Position numbers and translations under genes: made by a program. Positions 6,133 to 6,993 of a stretch of 6,993 nucleotides of DNA are shown in pieces; within the stretch, counting starts at the first letter, position 1, and each line of letters begins with the position of its first letter. The stretch is from NCBI GenBank assembly GCA_012837565.1, contig DUQY01000047.1:1-6993 (forward strand). Direction: 5' to 3'. Source of the stretch: Bacteroidales bacterium (GTDB lineage Bacteria > Bacteroidota > Bacteroidia > Bacteroidales > P3). A model generated the notes under the pieces. It was not told the DNA's origin and ran no database searches. It worked only from the letters and a program-made list of their open reading frames with translations.

Positions 6133-6993
6133 ATGAGATTTGAAGTTGATTTTCTTGTTCTAGGTTCAGGCATAGCTGGACTTAGTTATGCGTTGAAAGT
6201 AGCTGAGCATGGAAAGGTATGTATTCTTACAAAAAAAGGTACATCGGACTCCTCAACAAAATATGCTCAAGGAGGAATTGCAGCCGTAATGTATTCACCC
6301 GATAGCTACGATAAACATATCCAAGACACAATTATTGCAGGAGCAGGAGTTTGCGATGAAAAGGCTGTTAGGATAACAATTACCGAAGGCACAGAAAGAG
6401 TTAAAGAACTAATTGGATGGGGCACCAACTTCGACAAAAATGCCTTAGGAACTTTCGACCTTGCACGAGAGGGAGGACATTCTGAATATAGAATACTCCA
6501 CCACCAAGATAAAACTGGCTACGAAATAGAAAGAGCCCTAATTGAAAGCGCCAAACAACACCCAAACATAACAATTAAAGAGAATCAATACGCTGTCGAT
6601 CTTATAACTCAGCACCACCTTGGAGAAACAGTAAATCGCCATCACCCATCAGTAGAATGCTATGGCGCCTATGTCCTAAATCAAACCGATAATTCAATAG
6701 ATACTTATCTAGCCAAAAAAACCCTATTAGCAACAGGAGGAAATGGAAATGTATACAGCACCACCACAAATCCAGTTATTGCAACAGGAGACGGACAAGC
6801 AATGGTGCATAGAGCTAAGGGAAGACTCTCAAACATGGAGTTTGTACAATTCCATCCAACATCCCTATACAACCCCGCAGAGAAGCCCTCTTTCCTTATA
6901 ACAGAGGCAATACGAGGAGCAGGAGGCATCCTAAAAACCATAGATGGAGAAACATTTATGGAGAAATACGATAAAAGAAAATCCTTAGCCCCA
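6133..6993 (+). CDS. nadB: L-aspartate oxidase, 5' part (cut by window end)
   Basis: The FAD enzyme that oxidises L-aspartate to iminoaspartate, the first step of de novo NAD synthesis; NadA uses the product. The first 287 codons are seen with no stop, just over half of the usual length of about 530. The N-terminus has the FAD-binding GSGIAG (11-16), then STKYAQGGIAA. The substrate-site blocks are REGGHSEYRILHHQDKTG from R112, with E113 matching the Escherichia active-site glutamate; LLATGGNGNVY; EFVQFHPTSLY with H241; and TEAIRGAGG with R261, matching the catalytic arginine. The soluble fumarate reductase/succinate dehydrogenase flavoproteins are relatives, but REGGHS and the short spacing to KRKSLAP favour NadB. 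ATG at 6133 lies 3 nt after the atpG stop, which suggests one transcript. Codon choice differs from the atp genes. Confidence 0.95.
   Translation, partial: MRFEVDFLVLGSGIAGLSYALKVAEHGKVCILTKKGTSDSSTKYAQGGIAAVMYSPDSYDKHIQDTIIAGAGVCDEKAVRITITEGTERVKELIGWGTNFDKNALGTFDLAREGGHSEYRILHHQDKTGYEIERALIESAKQHPNITIKENQYAVDLITQHHLGETVNRHHPSVECYGAYVLNQTDNSIDTYLAKKTLLATGGNGNVYSTTTNPVIATGDGQAMVHRAKGRLSNMEFVQFHPTSLYNPAEKPSFLITEAIRGAGGILKTIDGETFMEKYDKRKSLAP

Noticed and set aside
6705..6941. 78-codon minus-strand frame inside nadB
   Set aside because: Opposite the conserved ATGG, QFHPTSL and TEAIRG blocks of nadB, so explained by that gene.

Overview
The window is about 7 kb of AT-rich bacterial chromosome, almost certainly from a member of the Bacteroidota. 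The evidence is a secreted protein ending in a type IX secretion (T9SS) sorting domain, Omp28-family architecture, an AtpA with the family-typical insert before GGGSLTALP, promoter candidates of the Bacteroidota type (TTG, about 19 bases, then TAnnTTTG), and no Shine-Dalgarno sequences in front of most genes. The genus cannot be fixed from the sequence.

Layout. (1) Positions 1-1743, minus strand: a large exported Omp28-like protein with a thioredoxin-type CxxC motif, an extra beta-rich module and a C-terminal sorting domain. Its last residue or residues lie just outside the window. (2) 1744-2275: a divergent control region. It holds a promoter candidate for the Omp28-like gene, a spaced 11-bp direct repeat, and tRNA-Lys(CTT) on the minus strand with its own promoter and a strong intrinsic terminator. 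Between the tRNA promoter and the next gene lies a plus-strand promoter candidate for the ATP synthase genes. (3) 2276-6129, plus strand: atpE, atpF, atpH, atpA, atpG (subunits c, b, delta, alpha, gamma), tightly packed and all intact. (4) 6133-6993, plus strand: the first 287 codons of nadB (L-aspartate oxidase), 3 nt after atpG and cut by the window edge.

How the genes work together. AtpE forms the rotor ring in the membrane, AtpF and AtpH form the peripheral stalk, AtpA is half of the catalytic head and AtpG is the central shaft. Subunits a (atpB), beta (atpD) and epsilon (atpC) are needed for a working enzyme and are not here. They must lie elsewhere in the genome, so this is a split ATP synthase locus. 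nadB probably rides on the same transcript and starts NAD synthesis from aspartate. The Omp28-like gene and the tRNA are independent units on the other strand.

I found no mobile element, CRISPR array, phage gene or evident new system. The points most worth a second look are the split operon with nadB attached, the multi-domain Omp28/T9SS protein, and several small palindromes and repeats in the 530-bp control region.
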